A stretch of 64,000 nucleotides of DNA from Paenibacillus sp. S150 (GTDB lineage: Bacteria > Bacillota > Bacilli > Paenibacillales > Paenibacillaceae), in assembly GCF_019352175.1 (NCBI RefSeq), contig NZ_JACBYI010000010.1:115174-179173 (forward strand), written 5' to 3'. Each line of letters opens with the position of its first letter. The stretch's first letter is position 1. A program made the position numbers and the translations under genes. Below, one piece after another: positions 25,467 to 34,575 of this stretch. The notes under the pieces were generated by a model. It did not search any database. It was not told the origin of the DNA and was given only the letters and a program-made list of their open reading frames with translations.

Positions 25467-27023
25467 TTACTCCTCCGCATCCAGCTTTGTTAGCGGAACT
25501 GTGGCCGGACCTTCCAGAACCTCTCCCCGATAGGAGAAGCGGGAGCCGTGGCAAGGGCAGTCCCAGGAGCGCTCTCCGTCATTCCATTCGCACTCGCAGC
25601 CCAGATGGGTACAGGTTCTGTCCACCAGATGCAGCTGGCCCCCGGGGTCGCGGTAAGCCCCGACGCGCTTGCCGTCATGGAAGACGACCGCACCTTGATC
25701 CGGTTCCAGATCATGCGTCTTTTTGTGCACGATCTTCACTTTGCCGGCAACCAGCTCCTTGGCGGCGTTGGCGTTCTGGACGAGAAAGTTTTTGATTGAA
25801 GGCCGGGCCTTGAAGCGCGAAGGATCGTACAGCTCAGTGTAAGGATTGCGGCGCCGCAGGATGCCGTCCGCGATCATTTGCGCGGCCAGGGTTCCGTTCG
25901 TCATGCCCCATTTGCCGAAGCCGGTGGCGATATAAATCTCCTCATCATCGGCTGTTTTGCCGATATAAGGCACCCGGTCCAGGGTGATGAGGTCCTGGGC
26001 GGACCAACGGAAGGGAAGGCTGCGGATGCCCGGCAATTCCCCGGCGAACCGCTCCAGATTCTCATAATGGCCGTAGGTGCAGATGCCATGTCCCGTCTTA
26101 TGGTTGTCACCTCCAACAATGACCAGCCTCTTGTCATTCCATTCTACTGCCCGCAGCGAACGGGTGGGTTCTCCGGCGCTCAGGTACATTCCGCCCTCAT
26201 ATCCGGTTTCCGGCTCAATGGCCAGGCAATAGGAGCGCTCCGCATGCAAACGCGAGAAATACAGGGCGCCCCCGTCATAAAAAGGAAAGTGGGAAGCCGA
26301 TACAGCATGGCGGCACTTGACCCTATGCTTCCCCTGCTCCGTATAGAGCGTGAGCGCACCGCCGTCTTTGTCCACCTGTTCACCGATCATCGTATGCTCG
26401 TAAATAATCCCGCCCTTCGCCAAAATAACATCCAGCAGTCCCTTAAGGTACTGAAGCGGGTGGAATCTCGCTTGTCCAGGCAGCTTGATCGCACCGCCTG
26501 CCAACAGCGGCAAAGAAATGTGGTCCAGCCACTCGCCCGGAAGTCCGAGCTTATCGTAAGCCTCAAATTCAGCCTCCAGCTGCTTCAGCGTCTTTTTATC
26601 GCGTTGATCTGCATAGAGATAAGCCGCTTCGCGTGTAATCCCGCAGTCGATATCCAGTTCTTCCGCCGTGGCAATCATCCATTCCAGCGCCTCGCTGTTC
26701 GACTGGAAGTACAGCCGGGCCGCGTCCTCCCCGAAATTCTTGAGCAGATCATGATAGATCAGACCGTGCTGGGCGGAAATTTTGGCGCTTGTAAATCCGG
26801 TCGTGCCGGCAAGCAGCTCGCCTGCCTCCAGCAGCGTTACCTCGTATCCGGCCTTGATCAGCAGATAGGCTGTCGTAATCCCGGTAATTCCGCCGCCGAC
26901 AACCGCCACATCGGCAGCATGATCTTCCGCAAGCCGTGGAAAAGAAGGCAGCCCATTGCGGTCCCTCCATAGCGATTGCGGGAATTGCGGCAGACTCTGC
27001 GAGAGCTCTGGTGTATTGTTCAT
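25467..27023 (-). CDS. FAD-dependent oxidoreductase with C-terminal Rieske domain
   Basis: A 518-residue protein with a DAO-type FAD domain (DVAVVGGGITGITTAYLL near residue 37) fused to a Rieske [2Fe-2S] domain. The cluster ligands are present in CTHLGCECEW and CPCHGSRF near the C-terminus. Such fusions are common in Bacillota (YhfW type) and probably oxidise an amine or similar substrate with electron passage through the Rieske centre; the substrate is unknown. Upstream in-frame codons exist to 27062, but the ATG at 27023 follows GGAGG at good spacing. The gene is divergent from a Fur-family regulator 363 bases away. Confidence 0.9.
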   Translation of the reverse strand: MNNTPELSQSLPQFPQSLWRDRNGLPSFPRLAEDHAADVAVVGGGITGITTAYLLIKAGYEVTLLEAGELLAGTTGFTSAKISAQHGLIYHDLLKNFGEDAARLYFQSNSEALEWMIATAEELDIDCGITREAAYLYADQRDKKTLKQLEAEFEAYDKLGLPGEWLDHISLPLLAGGAIKLPGQARFHPLQYLKGLLDVILAKGGIIYEHTMIGEQVDKDGGALTLYTEQGKHRVKCRHAVSASHFPFYDGGALYFSRLHAERSYCLAIEPETGYEGGMYLSAGEPTRSLRAVEWNDKRLVIVGGDNHKTGHGICTYGHYENLERFAGELPGIRSLPFRWSAQDLITLDRVPYIGKTADDEEIYIATGFGKWGMTNGTLAAQMIADGILRRRNPYTELYDPSRFKARPSIKNFLVQNANAAKELVAGKVKIVHKKTHDLEPDQGAVVFHDGKRVGAYRDPGGQLHLVDRTCTHLGCECEWNDGERSWDCPCHGSRFSYRGEVLEGPATVPLTKLDAEE

Positions 27024-27326
27024 CCCTGATTTCCTCCATTTCAGTTTTCTCCAGCGGTGCAAGATTCATTTCATTTATTACCACACTCCCGCCAAAAGAA
27101 ACCCGGAAGGGAAAGGGCGCATGAAATAAGGATGGCAGTGCCAAAATAAGGCGGAGTATCCTTAAGGACGGATTCGGAGGGAGAATGAACACGGTTGCCA
27201 CAGCCCTGCTGTCCAAAAGCCAGCAAAGCGGCCTTGAACCCTTGGGCAGGTCTGCGCTATGGCACCCGGCACTGGAACAAAGAGACGGAGATGGAGTGTG
27301 GGACAGCCTATACCCAGTCTTACTCA

Positions 27327-27355
27327 TTGACGCTGGCGCCAACTGGATTTATACT
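27327..27355 (+). promoter_or_regulatory. Promoter of the Fur-family gene
   Basis: TTGACG at 27327-27332 and TATACT at 27350-27355 with 17-base spacing. The predicted transcription start near 27362 rules out any start codon upstream of 27372. The rest of the gap 27024-27326 shows nothing I can identify. Confidence 0.75.
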
Positions 27356-27386
27356 TGATCTAAAAATAAATATGAGGATGATGAAG

Positions 27387-27788
27387 ATGAAGACCCTGAA
27401 TCTGACCTCCCAGCGTCAAGCCGTATATGATATTGTCCGGAACTCGCATGACCATCCTACCGCTGCAGAAGTAATGAACCGCCTGGTAGAACAGGGGCAT
27501 AATCTCGCATACGGGACCGTATATAATTCTCTGCGCTATCTTTCCGACAAACAAATGATCCGCGAGCTTAAGCTGGGAGAAGCCGCCAGCCGCTATGATG
27601 CCCGACTTGACGATCATCAGCATATCATGTGTGAGGTGTGCGGCGCGGTGGATGAGGTCATGACCCAGGTGCCGCAAGATTGGACGGATAAGGTGAGCGA
27701 GGAGACCGGTTATTCGATCACCCATGCGCATGTGGTGTTCGGAGGAGTATGTCCGGTCTGCAAGAACAAAATAGGCAAGCGTCAGTAG
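27387..27788 (+). CDS. Fur-family metalloregulator (Fur/PerR type)
   Basis: A 133-residue repressor. The winged helix spans MKTLNLTSQRQAVYDIVRNS and VYNSLRYLSDKQMI, followed by the metal-binding dimer domain with HQHIMCEVCG and a structural-zinc pair CPVC near the C-terminus. The in-frame ORF runs upstream to 27195, but the promoter at 27327 and GAGG at 27374-27377 place the start at 27387 (27381 possible). It could be PerR, Fur or Zur. The closely related Paenibacillus proteins I recall are usually called PerR-like, and I cannot settle this without alignment. A terminator follows. Confidence 0.88.
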   Translation: MKTLNLTSQRQAVYDIVRNSHDHPTAAEVMNRLVEQGHNLAYGTVYNSLRYLSDKQMIRELKLGEAASRYDARLDDHQHIMCEVCGAVDEVMTQVPQDWTDKVSEETGYSITHAHVVFGGVCPVCKNKIGKRQ

Positions 27789-27840
27789 TTGCCGGATGAA
27801 GGCATGACCTTAGTCCCTGTAAAACTTATATGCATATAAT

Positions 27841-27871
27841 AAAAGACCGTTTTCAAAGAAGCGGTCTTTTT
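27841..27871 (+). terminator. Rho-independent terminator
   Basis: AAAAGACCG, 12-base loop, CGGTCTTTTT, 52 bases after the Fur-family stop. Confidence 0.85.
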
Positions 27872-28024
27872 ACTGCGGTTATATAAAAATTCACGGGAAA
27901 AGTATGATAATAATGAAGAATCGACACAGAAAAGAGGGTTTCCGCGGCCGATATATAATTATATATTTAGACAGCAGAATATGACCTACTTTAGACCCGA
28001 ATGAAAGCGAGAGTGAGATTGCGA

Positions 28025-30016
28025 ATGAAACATAAGTCGCGTATGACCATCCGGATGAAGCTTATTATTACATATCTGCTTATACTTCTGGTGCCGGGCA
28101 TCATCATTGGCTGGCAAACCTATCAATCGGCCAGCAATCAAGTGGAAGACCAGCTTTTGAACAATGCGACGGAGAGTGTAAGCGCGGTCAACAAGACCAT
28201 CAACGCCAATATTCAATCCAAAATTAATGATATCCAGTATTATGCCAGTCAGCTTTCCTCCGAGACTGTTAATGAAGGGCCAGCCGGAGAGGGGAACACT
28301 GCAGTAAAAGCCCGCTTGAAGGAGTATGCGGCACTTCATCCCGATGTGCTGGATATTTATGTGGCAACCAGCCGGGGACAGGCGGTGCATGCTTCAGATG
28401 CCGCATTTCCGGACGGCTATGATCCGCGGCTGGAGAACTCTTATGTCAGTGCCCTGAAGCATGGCAAGGGAATTGTGATCTCTCCGGCATTCCAGACCGT
28501 AAATAATGAGACGGCAATTGCAATTTCCGCAGTGCTCGAAGATGGCAACGGAGTGATGGCTCTGGATCTTAATTTGGCTGAGCTGGCTGAGCTGACGAAC
28601 ATTAGGGTAGGCAAGGAAGGATACATACTGCTTCTCGACAGCAGCAAGAAGTTTCTCGTACATCCTGCAGAAGCTATTGGCCAGGAATCCTCGCTCGGTT
28701 TCGTGAAGCAGATGTTTGAGGGGGAGAGCGGTTCCTTTGATTATGTCTACAAGGATGCTCCCCAAAAAATGACCTATATGGTGAACGGGCTTACAGGCTG
28801 GAGAATCGGGGGGACGATCAGTAAAAATGAGGTGACCGCCGCAACGAACGGGATCCGCGATACGGCGCTTCTCGTAATCACAATCTCTGTATTGCTTGCG
28901 CTTGTGGTGATTTATTTCAACGTGTCCTCAATTGTGAAGCCGCTGACCCGCCTGCGCAAGGCAACAGAGGTGATTGCCCAGGGAGATCTGTCGGAGGATA
29001 TCGGTGAATTCAGCAGAGATGAGATCGGCCTCCTGGCTGACAATTTCCGTTCTATGGTTGTGAACCTGCGCGACATGATAACCGGCGTGCAGGAGATGAC
29101 CGACAATGTGTCCGCCTCTGCCGAGGAGCTGACCGCCGGGGCGGAGCAGACGACGAAGGCCATAGAACATGTAACGATTGCAATTCAGGAGGTAGCGGCA
29201 GGCACGGAGCGGCAGGTGCACAGTGTGCAGAGAGGTACGGAGAGCACTGCGGCAACCGCAAGCGAAGTGGAGCATCTCTCCGGGTTCATGCAGCAGGTGT
29301 CGGGGATGATGGACAAGACTCTGCTGTCCGCTTCGGAGGGCAATGATTCGGTCATCAGCGTGGTGGACAAAATCAACGGCATTCACGAGACCATGGAGGA
29401 GCTCAGCGGGGTGATTGGCAAGCTGAACGACCGGACGGGTCAGATCCACGGGATTGTCGGGCTGATTACCGGAATCGCCCGGCAGACCAACCTGCTGGCG
29501 CTCAATGCCTCCATAGAAGCGGCCAGAGCCGGTGAGCAGGGCAGGGGCTTCGCAGTAGTTGCATCCGAGGTCCGCAAGCTGGCCGAAGAATCGGAGAAAT
29601 CGGCGCACCGGATCGCTGAACAGATTTCTTCCATTCATACGGAGATGCAGCAGGCAACGTCGACGATGGAGGATGCACGGAGCAAGGTGTCGGAGGGAAT
29701 TCTTGCGGTGGACACTACCGGGCGCTCCTTCTCCCGAATCCGCAGAGCCGTTAAAGGGGCCGCGGAGAAGATTGAAGCCATGGTGGGAGCCGTCGATACA
29801 CTGACGGCGGAGGCTGTCAGCATGCAGGGAGCAATCGGCGAGATTCAGGCGATCTCCCATGAGGCAGCCGGCAGTACAGAGACGATTTCCGCAGCTGCCG
29901 AGCAGCAGCTTGCTTCGGTGGAGGAGATTGCGTCCTCCTCGTCCGATCTCAGCCATCTTGCCGAAGAGCTGCAGAAGCTCGTGGGACGTTTCAAGCTGTA
30001 TTCGGCTAAACCTTGA
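28025..30016 (+). CDS. Methyl-accepting chemotaxis protein with dCache-type sensor
   Basis: A 663-residue chemoreceptor. After a short basic N-terminus, a membrane helix ([17 protein letters not shown]) leads to an extracellular region of about 240 residues with features of a dCache domain ([39 protein letters not shown]). A second membrane helix ([17 protein letters not shown]), HAMP, and the signalling coiled coil follow, with the hairpin tip [20 protein letters not shown]. dCache domains usually bind amino acids or other small metabolites. The ATG at 28001 is in frame, but the ATG at 28025 has the better, though weak, upstream GTGAG. It is not closely related to the receptor at 2341-4035 in the sensor part. 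Confidence 0.92.
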   Translation: MKHKSRMTIRMKLIITYLLILLVPGIIIGWQTYQSASNQVEDQLLNNATESVSAVNKTINANIQSKINDIQYYASQLSSETVNEGPAGEGNTAVKARLKEYAALHPDVLDIYVATSRGQAVHASDAAFPDGYDPRLENSYVSALKHGKGIVISPAFQTVNNETAIAISAVLEDGNGVMALDLNLAELAELTNIRVGKEGYILLLDSSKKFLVHPAEAIGQESSLGFVKQMFEGESGSFDYVYKDAPQKMTYMVNGLTGWRIGGTISKNEVTAATNGIRDTALLVITISVLLALVVIYFNVSSIVKPLTRLRKATEVIAQGDLSEDIGEFSRDEIGLLADNFRSMVVNLRDMITGVQEMTDNVSASAEELTAGAEQTTKAIEHVTIAIQEVAAGTERQVHSVQRGTESTAATASEVEHLSGFMQQVSGMMDKTLLSASEGNDSVISVVDKINGIHETMEELSGVIGKLNDRTGQIHGIVGLITGIARQTNLLALNASIEAARAGEQGRGFAVVASEVRKLAEESEKSAHRIAEQISSIHTEMQQATSTMEDARSKVSEGILAVDTTGRSFSRIRRAVKGAAEKIEAMVGAVDTLTAEAVSMQGAIGEIQAISHEAAGSTETISAAAEQQLASVEEIASSSSDLSHLAEELQKLVGRFKLYSAKP

Positions 30017-30108
30017 GACAGGAATTGCGTTGCATCTTTTCTTTTTCCGTCCAATGCAAGTATACTGATAAACAATAATGTCTGGTCTGATGAAGGAGAG
30101 AAGAGCGT

Positions 30109-30921
30109 ATGGCAGAGCAATTGCAGGGCATTACCGTAGCCCTCGCCGGTCCGCGCAAAGCAGAGGAAATGGCCAAGCTGGTGCAGAATATGGGAGGCAC
30201 GGCACTGTACCGTCCTGCCCAAGGCACGGTGTTCCTGGATGATGAGGCGCTGCGGGAAGGAATCGCCGCCTGGACAACCCGTCCGCCTGACCTTGCTGTT
30301 CTGACGACAGGAATGGGTCTGGACGCCCTGTTTGGAATGGCGGAGAAAATGGGGCTGGAGAAGCGCTTTCTGGAGGTTCTCTCCGCATCGCCGATTGCTG
30401 CGCGCGGCTACAAGACGGTCAATGCGCTGAAGAAACGGGGACTGCAGCCTGAAGTGCGAGATGATGACGGCAGCACGGCCGGGCTGATCCGGGGCCTGAG
30501 AGACTGGAACCTGAAAGGCAAATCGGTTGCGCTTCAGCTGCACGGCGATCCTGCCCCCCGTCTGGTTGCCTGGCTGAAGGAGGCGGGAGCGGCTGTCCTT
30601 CAAGTCGAGCCCTACCTTCATACGCCCCCAGAGCCTGGGGCGCTGGCCCGGCTGTATGGCGATATTACAGAGGGGCGGGTTGATGCGGTCGCCTTCACCA
30701 GCGCTCCGCAATTTCGTTTTCTGGCTCAGTATGCACGGGAGCAGGGCAAGCTTCAGGAGCTTGTTGAGGCCTTTGCAGACAGGGTGCTGGCTGTATCCGT
30801 AGGGCGCATCACCTCGGAATCCCTGAAGGAGGAAGGGGTAACGCGAATTGTGTTGCCTGCGCATGAACGTATGGGAAGCATGTTTGTGGAGCTTGGCAAA
30901 TATATATCGGAACACCGCTGA
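30109..30921 (+). CDS. Uroporphyrinogen-III synthase family protein (HemD-like)
   Basis: A 270-residue two-lobed protein of the HemD fold. It contains GITVALAGPRKAEEMAKLV at the N-terminus, the hinge segments LTTGMGLDALFG and VAFTSAPQFRFL, and AVSVGRITSESLKEEGV near the C-terminus, all characteristic of uroporphyrinogen-III synthases. The enzyme closes hydroxymethylbilane into the tetrapyrrole ring. No other hem genes are adjacent, so this may be a paralogue outside the main heme operon and its true activity should be treated with caution. GAAGGAGAGA precedes the ATG. Confidence 0.82.
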   Translation: MAEQLQGITVALAGPRKAEEMAKLVQNMGGTALYRPAQGTVFLDDEALREGIAAWTTRPPDLAVLTTGMGLDALFGMAEKMGLEKRFLEVLSASPIAARGYKTVNALKKRGLQPEVRDDDGSTAGLIRGLRDWNLKGKSVALQLHGDPAPRLVAWLKEAGAAVLQVEPYLHTPPEPGALARLYGDITEGRVDAVAFTSAPQFRFLAQYAREQGKLQELVEAFADRVLAVSVGRITSESLKEEGVTRIVLPAHERMGSMFVELGKYISEHR

Positions 30922-30952
30922 TTGGCCGCCGTATAGATTGGACCCGGAGGGG

Positions 30953-31075
30953 GTTTAAAACTTTAGGAGCGGAAGCGGCCGCCTTTGTCTGAGAATTGCC
31001 ACCGCGAGAGTGGTATAAATCAAGAAATCCGCAAGCGGCCAGGAAGTCCGAATATTCCGCGCCGTCAGGGACAGC
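30953..31075. repeat. Degenerate dispersed repeat
   Basis: This stretch (GGAGCGGAAGCGGCCGCCTT and onward) resembles 34095-34255: both carry an AGCGGYCGCCTTTGT core, an AAATCMNRAAATCCG segment and a downstream GCGG-rich part ending in CAATAAAAATCG or CAAAATCACC. I recall similar sequences between genes of Paenibacillus genomes. It fills part of the 317-base gap before the ThuA-like gene. Confidence 0.5.
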
Positions 31076-31238
31076 TCCCCCAATAAAAATCGCTGGTTCA
31101 GTCTATATAGGCCTTAATATCTCCAATCTTCCGGGAAGAGACATTCGTATTGCCGGGAATGGACATCCACTGCCATTTTACTTAGAATATAGGCAATTAA
31201 GAACAACTACAGATATAGAAAGAAGGAGGAGGACCCCT

Positions 31239-31871
31239 ATGGAGAAGAGAAAATGTCTGCTTTTGGGTGATTATACCCACCCCCGATTCCATCCGCTGCA
31301 GGGCGTGGACAAACAAATCAGTGAAATTCTGAATGATCTGCTGATTGTTCAGTGCTCGGAGAATAAAAAACTGCTGCTAAGCGAGCATCTGGCTGGATAT
31401 GATCTGTGCATCGCATACAATGAGTTGTGGAATGAAACGGTATCTCCCCAGCAAACTGCCGGTCTCCTGAGTTATGTGAGCGGAGGAGGAGGCCTGATCG
31501 TGCTGCATACCGGAATTTCCCTGGGCAAGCGCTATGAGCTGGCGCAGCTGATCGGCGGCAAATTCACCGGACATCCGCCGTATACTCCGCTGAATTTCAA
31601 AGTACGGGAGCATGATATTACCGAGGGTATTGAAGATTTCCAGCTGGATGAGGAGCCGTACACTTTCGAATTCGACCCGTTTACGGAGAAGACCCTATTG
31701 CTTGAGTACGAGGCAGATGGTGAAATGCACCCGGCGGCCTGGTGCCACAGCTATGGGCTTGGACGGGTGGTATTTCTGATGCCAGGGCATCATGAGCCTT
31801 CCTTCACGCATCCGGCGATCCGCCAGCTGATTCTGCGTGCGGCCGCCTGGGCGGCGCGGATTCCCAGATAA
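31239..31871 (+). CDS. ThuA-like (class I glutamine amidotransferase-fold) protein
   Basis: A 210-residue protein of the ThuA family. It has the segments CLLLGDYTHPRFHP, GYDLCIAYNELWNE, GGGLIVLHTG, the conserved ELIGG-type stretch QLIGGKFTGHPP, EEPYTFEF and RVVFLMPGHHEPSF. ThuA proteins belong to the amidotransferase-like fold and are linked to disaccharide or glucoside metabolism, without a settled reaction. Frames remain open upstream to 30996, but the ATG at 31239 follows AAGGAGGAGG. No sugar genes adjoin it here. Confidence 0.85.
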   Translation: MEKRKCLLLGDYTHPRFHPLQGVDKQISEILNDLLIVQCSENKKLLLSEHLAGYDLCIAYNELWNETVSPQQTAGLLSYVSGGGGLIVLHTGISLGKRYELAQLIGGKFTGHPPYTPLNFKVREHDITEGIEDFQLDEEPYTFEFDPFTEKTLLLEYEADGEMHPAAWCHSYGLGRVVFLMPGHHEPSFTHPAIRQLILRAAAWAARIPR

Positions 31872-31905
31872 TTTGAAATCCTTTGGCATATAAAAGGCTT
31901 GAGTT

Positions 31906-31934
31906 TTGTGAAATTGCCCGCTTAGGGGTATACT
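31906..31934 (+). promoter_or_regulatory. Promoter of the phasin-like/AarF operon
   Basis: TTGTGA at 31906-31911 and TATACT at 31929-31934 with 17-base spacing, 36 bases before the start codon of the phasin-like gene. Confidence 0.7.
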
Positions 31935-31969
31935 CTATCCATAACTGGAATCTTTGGGAGGAAAGTGCC

Positions 31970-32317
31970 ATGAGTGATTTGTTCAAGAAAGCAATCTCTT
32001 TAGGAGTAGGCCTCACCATTGTCAGCAAGGAAAAGGTAGAGAAGGTAGTTGAAGAGCTGGTGAAGCGGGGCGAGCTTGCGCCCTCGGAATCCAAGGCGCT
32101 TGTCGACCGGCTCGTGGAACGGGGCGAGGAAGAACGCGGTGTGTTCAAGTCTGCGGTTCATGAGCAGGTTGAGCGTGTGCTGAAGGAGCTCAAAATCCCT
32201 GTCCAGAGCGATGTTGCCGGGCTGGAAGCGCGGATTGCCGTCCTGGAGCGCCGTGTGGCCGAGCTGGAGGGTGCCCCTTCCCTGGAAGAGACATTGCCGG
32301 AAACGCGTACGGACTAA
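31970..32317 (+). CDS. Phasin-like coiled-coil protein
   Basis: A 115-residue, highly charged helical protein. MSDLFKKAISLGVGLTIVSK opens it, followed by KVVEELVKRGELAPSESKAL and a C-terminal leucine heptad (LEARIAVLERRVAELEG). This resembles the phasin / PHA-synthesis regulator family (PF05597-like), small helical proteins that coat polyhydroxyalkanoate granules or bind membranes. GGGAGGAAAG precedes the ATG. It ends exactly where the AarF kinase gene begins, with no base between, so the two are translationally coupled. That pairing points to a membrane or lipid-related role rather than to PHA storage; no PHA synthase is seen. Confidence 0.75.
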   Translation: MSDLFKKAISLGVGLTIVSKEKVEKVVEELVKRGELAPSESKALVDRLVERGEEERGVFKSAVHEQVERVLKELKIPVQSDVAGLEARIAVLERRVAELEGAPSLEETLPETRTD

Positions 32318-33988
32318 ATGGCGGTACGTATCAGACATGCCGGAAGGTACCGGTCTATTGCCATGGCGCTTATGCGTCATGGCTTCGGCTATATGGTGGA
32401 AGAACTCGGCCTCTATCACCTGCTGTCCCTTCCGCGGAGGATTATTACCCAGGAGGTTCACGAGAGTCTGACGCTGGGCGAGCGGGTGCGCCGGGTACTG
32501 GAGGATCTGGGACCAACCTTTGTGAAGCTGGGCCAGCTGGCCAGTACCCGCTCCGATCTGCTGCCCGATGCCATTATTCAGGAACTGGTGAAGCTTCAGG
32601 ACAGCGTGCCTCCGTTCTCTGCGGATACCGCGCGCAATATTCTGGAGCAGGAGCTTGACCAGCCTGTTGATGAACTGTTCAGTTACTTTGAGAATTCACC
32701 GCTCGCTGCGGCTTCCATCGGTCAGGTCCACCGGGCCGTACTGCATGGCGGACAGAGTGTGGCGGTCAAAATACAGCGTCCGGGCGTGATGCGGACCATG
32801 ACACGGGATCTGGAAATTCTTCAGGACCTCAGTGCCCTGGCCGAGAGAAAGATGGACTGGGCCAAGCAATACGGGCTGACGCGGATGGTCGAGGAATTCT
32901 CCCGCGCTCTGCTGGCCGAGCTGGATTACGGCCAGGAAGGGCGGAATGCGGAGCGGATTGCCGGGCAGCTCACTGAACATGATCCAGTGTATATCCCGGC
33001 GATTTATTGGGATTACTGCTCCATGCGTGTGCTGACGATGGAATATGTCGAAGGCATCACCTTGAACCACCGCGAGGAACTGCTGCTGAAAGGCGTGAAG
33101 CTTAAGACGCTCGCCCAGCAGCTCGTAGAGATGATGCTGAACCAGATCTTTATCCATGGCTTTTTTCATGCCGACCCTCATCCCGGCAATGTCATGCGGA
33201 TGGATGACGGCAAGCTGGCGCTGATTGATTTCGGGATGGTGGGGCGGCTCAGCGAGGAGATGAAGGACAGCCTGTCTGCGCTGGTTATCGCCTTGATGCG
33301 CAAGAATACGGATTCCATGGTGAGGGCCATTCTGCGGCTGGGCATCATCCCCGAGAATGCCGACCGGATGGCGCTGCATGACGATATGGACCGGCTGCGC
33401 GAGGCCTATTATGATATTCCCTTTAAACAGGTCAGCATCGGCAAGGCGCTGAACGATCTGTTCGGCATCGCCAGAAAGCACCGGCTGGTCATTCCTCCGG
33501 ATTTGGCGATGCTCGGCAAGACGATGCTGACGCTGGAGGGTGTCGTAGGCAACCTCGATCCGGGCTTCAGCATTGTGCAGATGGCCGAACCCTTCGGCAG
33601 ACGGCTGGTGAGGCAGCGCTTCAGCGGCAGCCGCCTGCAGCGCAAAATTCTGGGTGGAGCAGCCGATCTTGCTGAAAGTTTGGTGGAGCTTCCCGCCCAG
33701 GCGCGGCAGCTGTCCGCCCTGATCAGCAAGGGCAAGCTGAAGGTGGAGATCGGGCTGCCCGAGCTGAAGGGGATTGAGCACAAGCTTAGCCGGGTGGGCA
33801 ACCGCCTGTCGTTCAGCATTGTGCTGCTGGCCTTCAGCATTATTATGGCCGGGCTGATTATCGCCTCCTCCCTGCGCGGCGAGCCTTCACTGCTCTGGGA
33901 TTTCCCGATTGTCGAAATCGGCTCTGCGGTTGCCCTGCTGATGATTCTGTGGCTGCTGTACTCCATATTTAAATCGGGGAGATTCTAG
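32318..33988 (+). CDS. ABC1/AarF (UbiB-family) atypical kinase
   Basis: A 556-residue protein of the UbiB/ADCK family. It contains the KxGQ motif (TFVKLGQLAS), the Ala-rich nucleotide loop (AAASIGQVH), invariant Lys in VAVKIQRPG, ADPHPGNV and the metal-binding LIDFGMVG. Two membrane helices close the protein (FSIVLLAFSIIMAGLIIASS and VEIGSAVALLMILWLLYSIF). In proteobacteria and mitochondria the family supports ubiquinone synthesis or distribution; Bacillota use menaquinone, so the target here is uncertain. Its ATG immediately follows the stop of the phasin-like gene. Confidence 0.9.
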   Translation: MAVRIRHAGRYRSIAMALMRHGFGYMVEELGLYHLLSLPRRIITQEVHESLTLGERVRRVLEDLGPTFVKLGQLASTRSDLLPDAIIQELVKLQDSVPPFSADTARNILEQELDQPVDELFSYFENSPLAAASIGQVHRAVLHGGQSVAVKIQRPGVMRTMTRDLEILQDLSALAERKMDWAKQYGLTRMVEEFSRALLAELDYGQEGRNAERIAGQLTEHDPVYIPAIYWDYCSMRVLTMEYVEGITLNHREELLLKGVKLKTLAQQLVEMMLNQIFIHGFFHADPHPGNVMRMDDGKLALIDFGMVGRLSEEMKDSLSALVIALMRKNTDSMVRAILRLGIIPENADRMALHDDMDRLREAYYDIPFKQVSIGKALNDLFGIARKHRLVIPPDLAMLGKTMLTLEGVVGNLDPGFSIVQMAEPFGRRLVRQRFSGSRLQRKILGGAADLAESLVELPAQARQLSALISKGKLKVEIGLPELKGIEHKLSRVGNRLSFSIVLLAFSIIMAGLIIASSLRGEPSLLWDFPIVEIGSAVALLMILWLLYSIFKSGRF

Positions 33989-34094
33989 CCGGCCGAATCG
34001 GGCTAATAAATAATCTAACGCAGTTGCACACAAACAGCGCGGGATCAAGTACAATGTATAGGACAGCTTCTTAGCTCTATTTGGAAGCGTGGTG

Positions 34095-34255
34095 AAAAAG
34101 TGTCCGGAGAGCCGATAGGAGCTTGAACAGCGATAGCGGTCGCCTTTGTACCCGGATTTCCCCCTATAGGGGGTTACAAAATCCCAAAAATCCGGCTGCA
34201 ACAGCGAGCGGAAACCCCTACTCTGCCGTAGGCCACCAAAATCACCACACTTTTA
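34095..34255. repeat. Dispersed repeat in the gap before the DEAD-box gene
   Basis: Related to 30953-31075. It includes AGCGATAGCGGTCGCCTTTG, a CCCCCTATAGGGGG palindrome at about 34161-34174, and AAATCCGGCTGCAACAGCGA. The remainder of the gap 33989-34575 shows no gene or clear promoter. Confidence 0.6.
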
Positions 34256-34575
34256 GAAGCTAAGGCACAGAGTGTAATGGAACGCAAATGGAATGCCGTC
34301 TGAACGTCCGGTGGATCGCTGCTGCCCCAGAAACCGAACCTTGGACCGCATATCTGCAGGGCTAAAGGACGGCTAGTGAGACGGGAGGGCTCCGGTGACG
34401 GGGTTCTTCCGCTTTTGTTTGAGAGAGGGCATGCCTGGCGGCAACGGTATCACCGACCCGGGCTTCGGCAGGACATTCCTTGACTGCAGGACAAATCCGC
34501 AAGTGCGTCATTACTCCGGAAAATGGATGTCTATAGAGGTATGAACAACATTAAAGAAATTGTGAGGTGGAGACA

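Noticed and set aside
25878..26972. 364-codon plus-strand frame opposite the FAD/Rieske gene
   Set aside because: Antisense shadow; the minus strand has FAD and Rieske motifs in full.
28928..29956. 342-codon minus-strand frame opposite the second chemoreceptor
   Set aside because: Antisense shadow; composition rich in His, Arg and Gly, no family.
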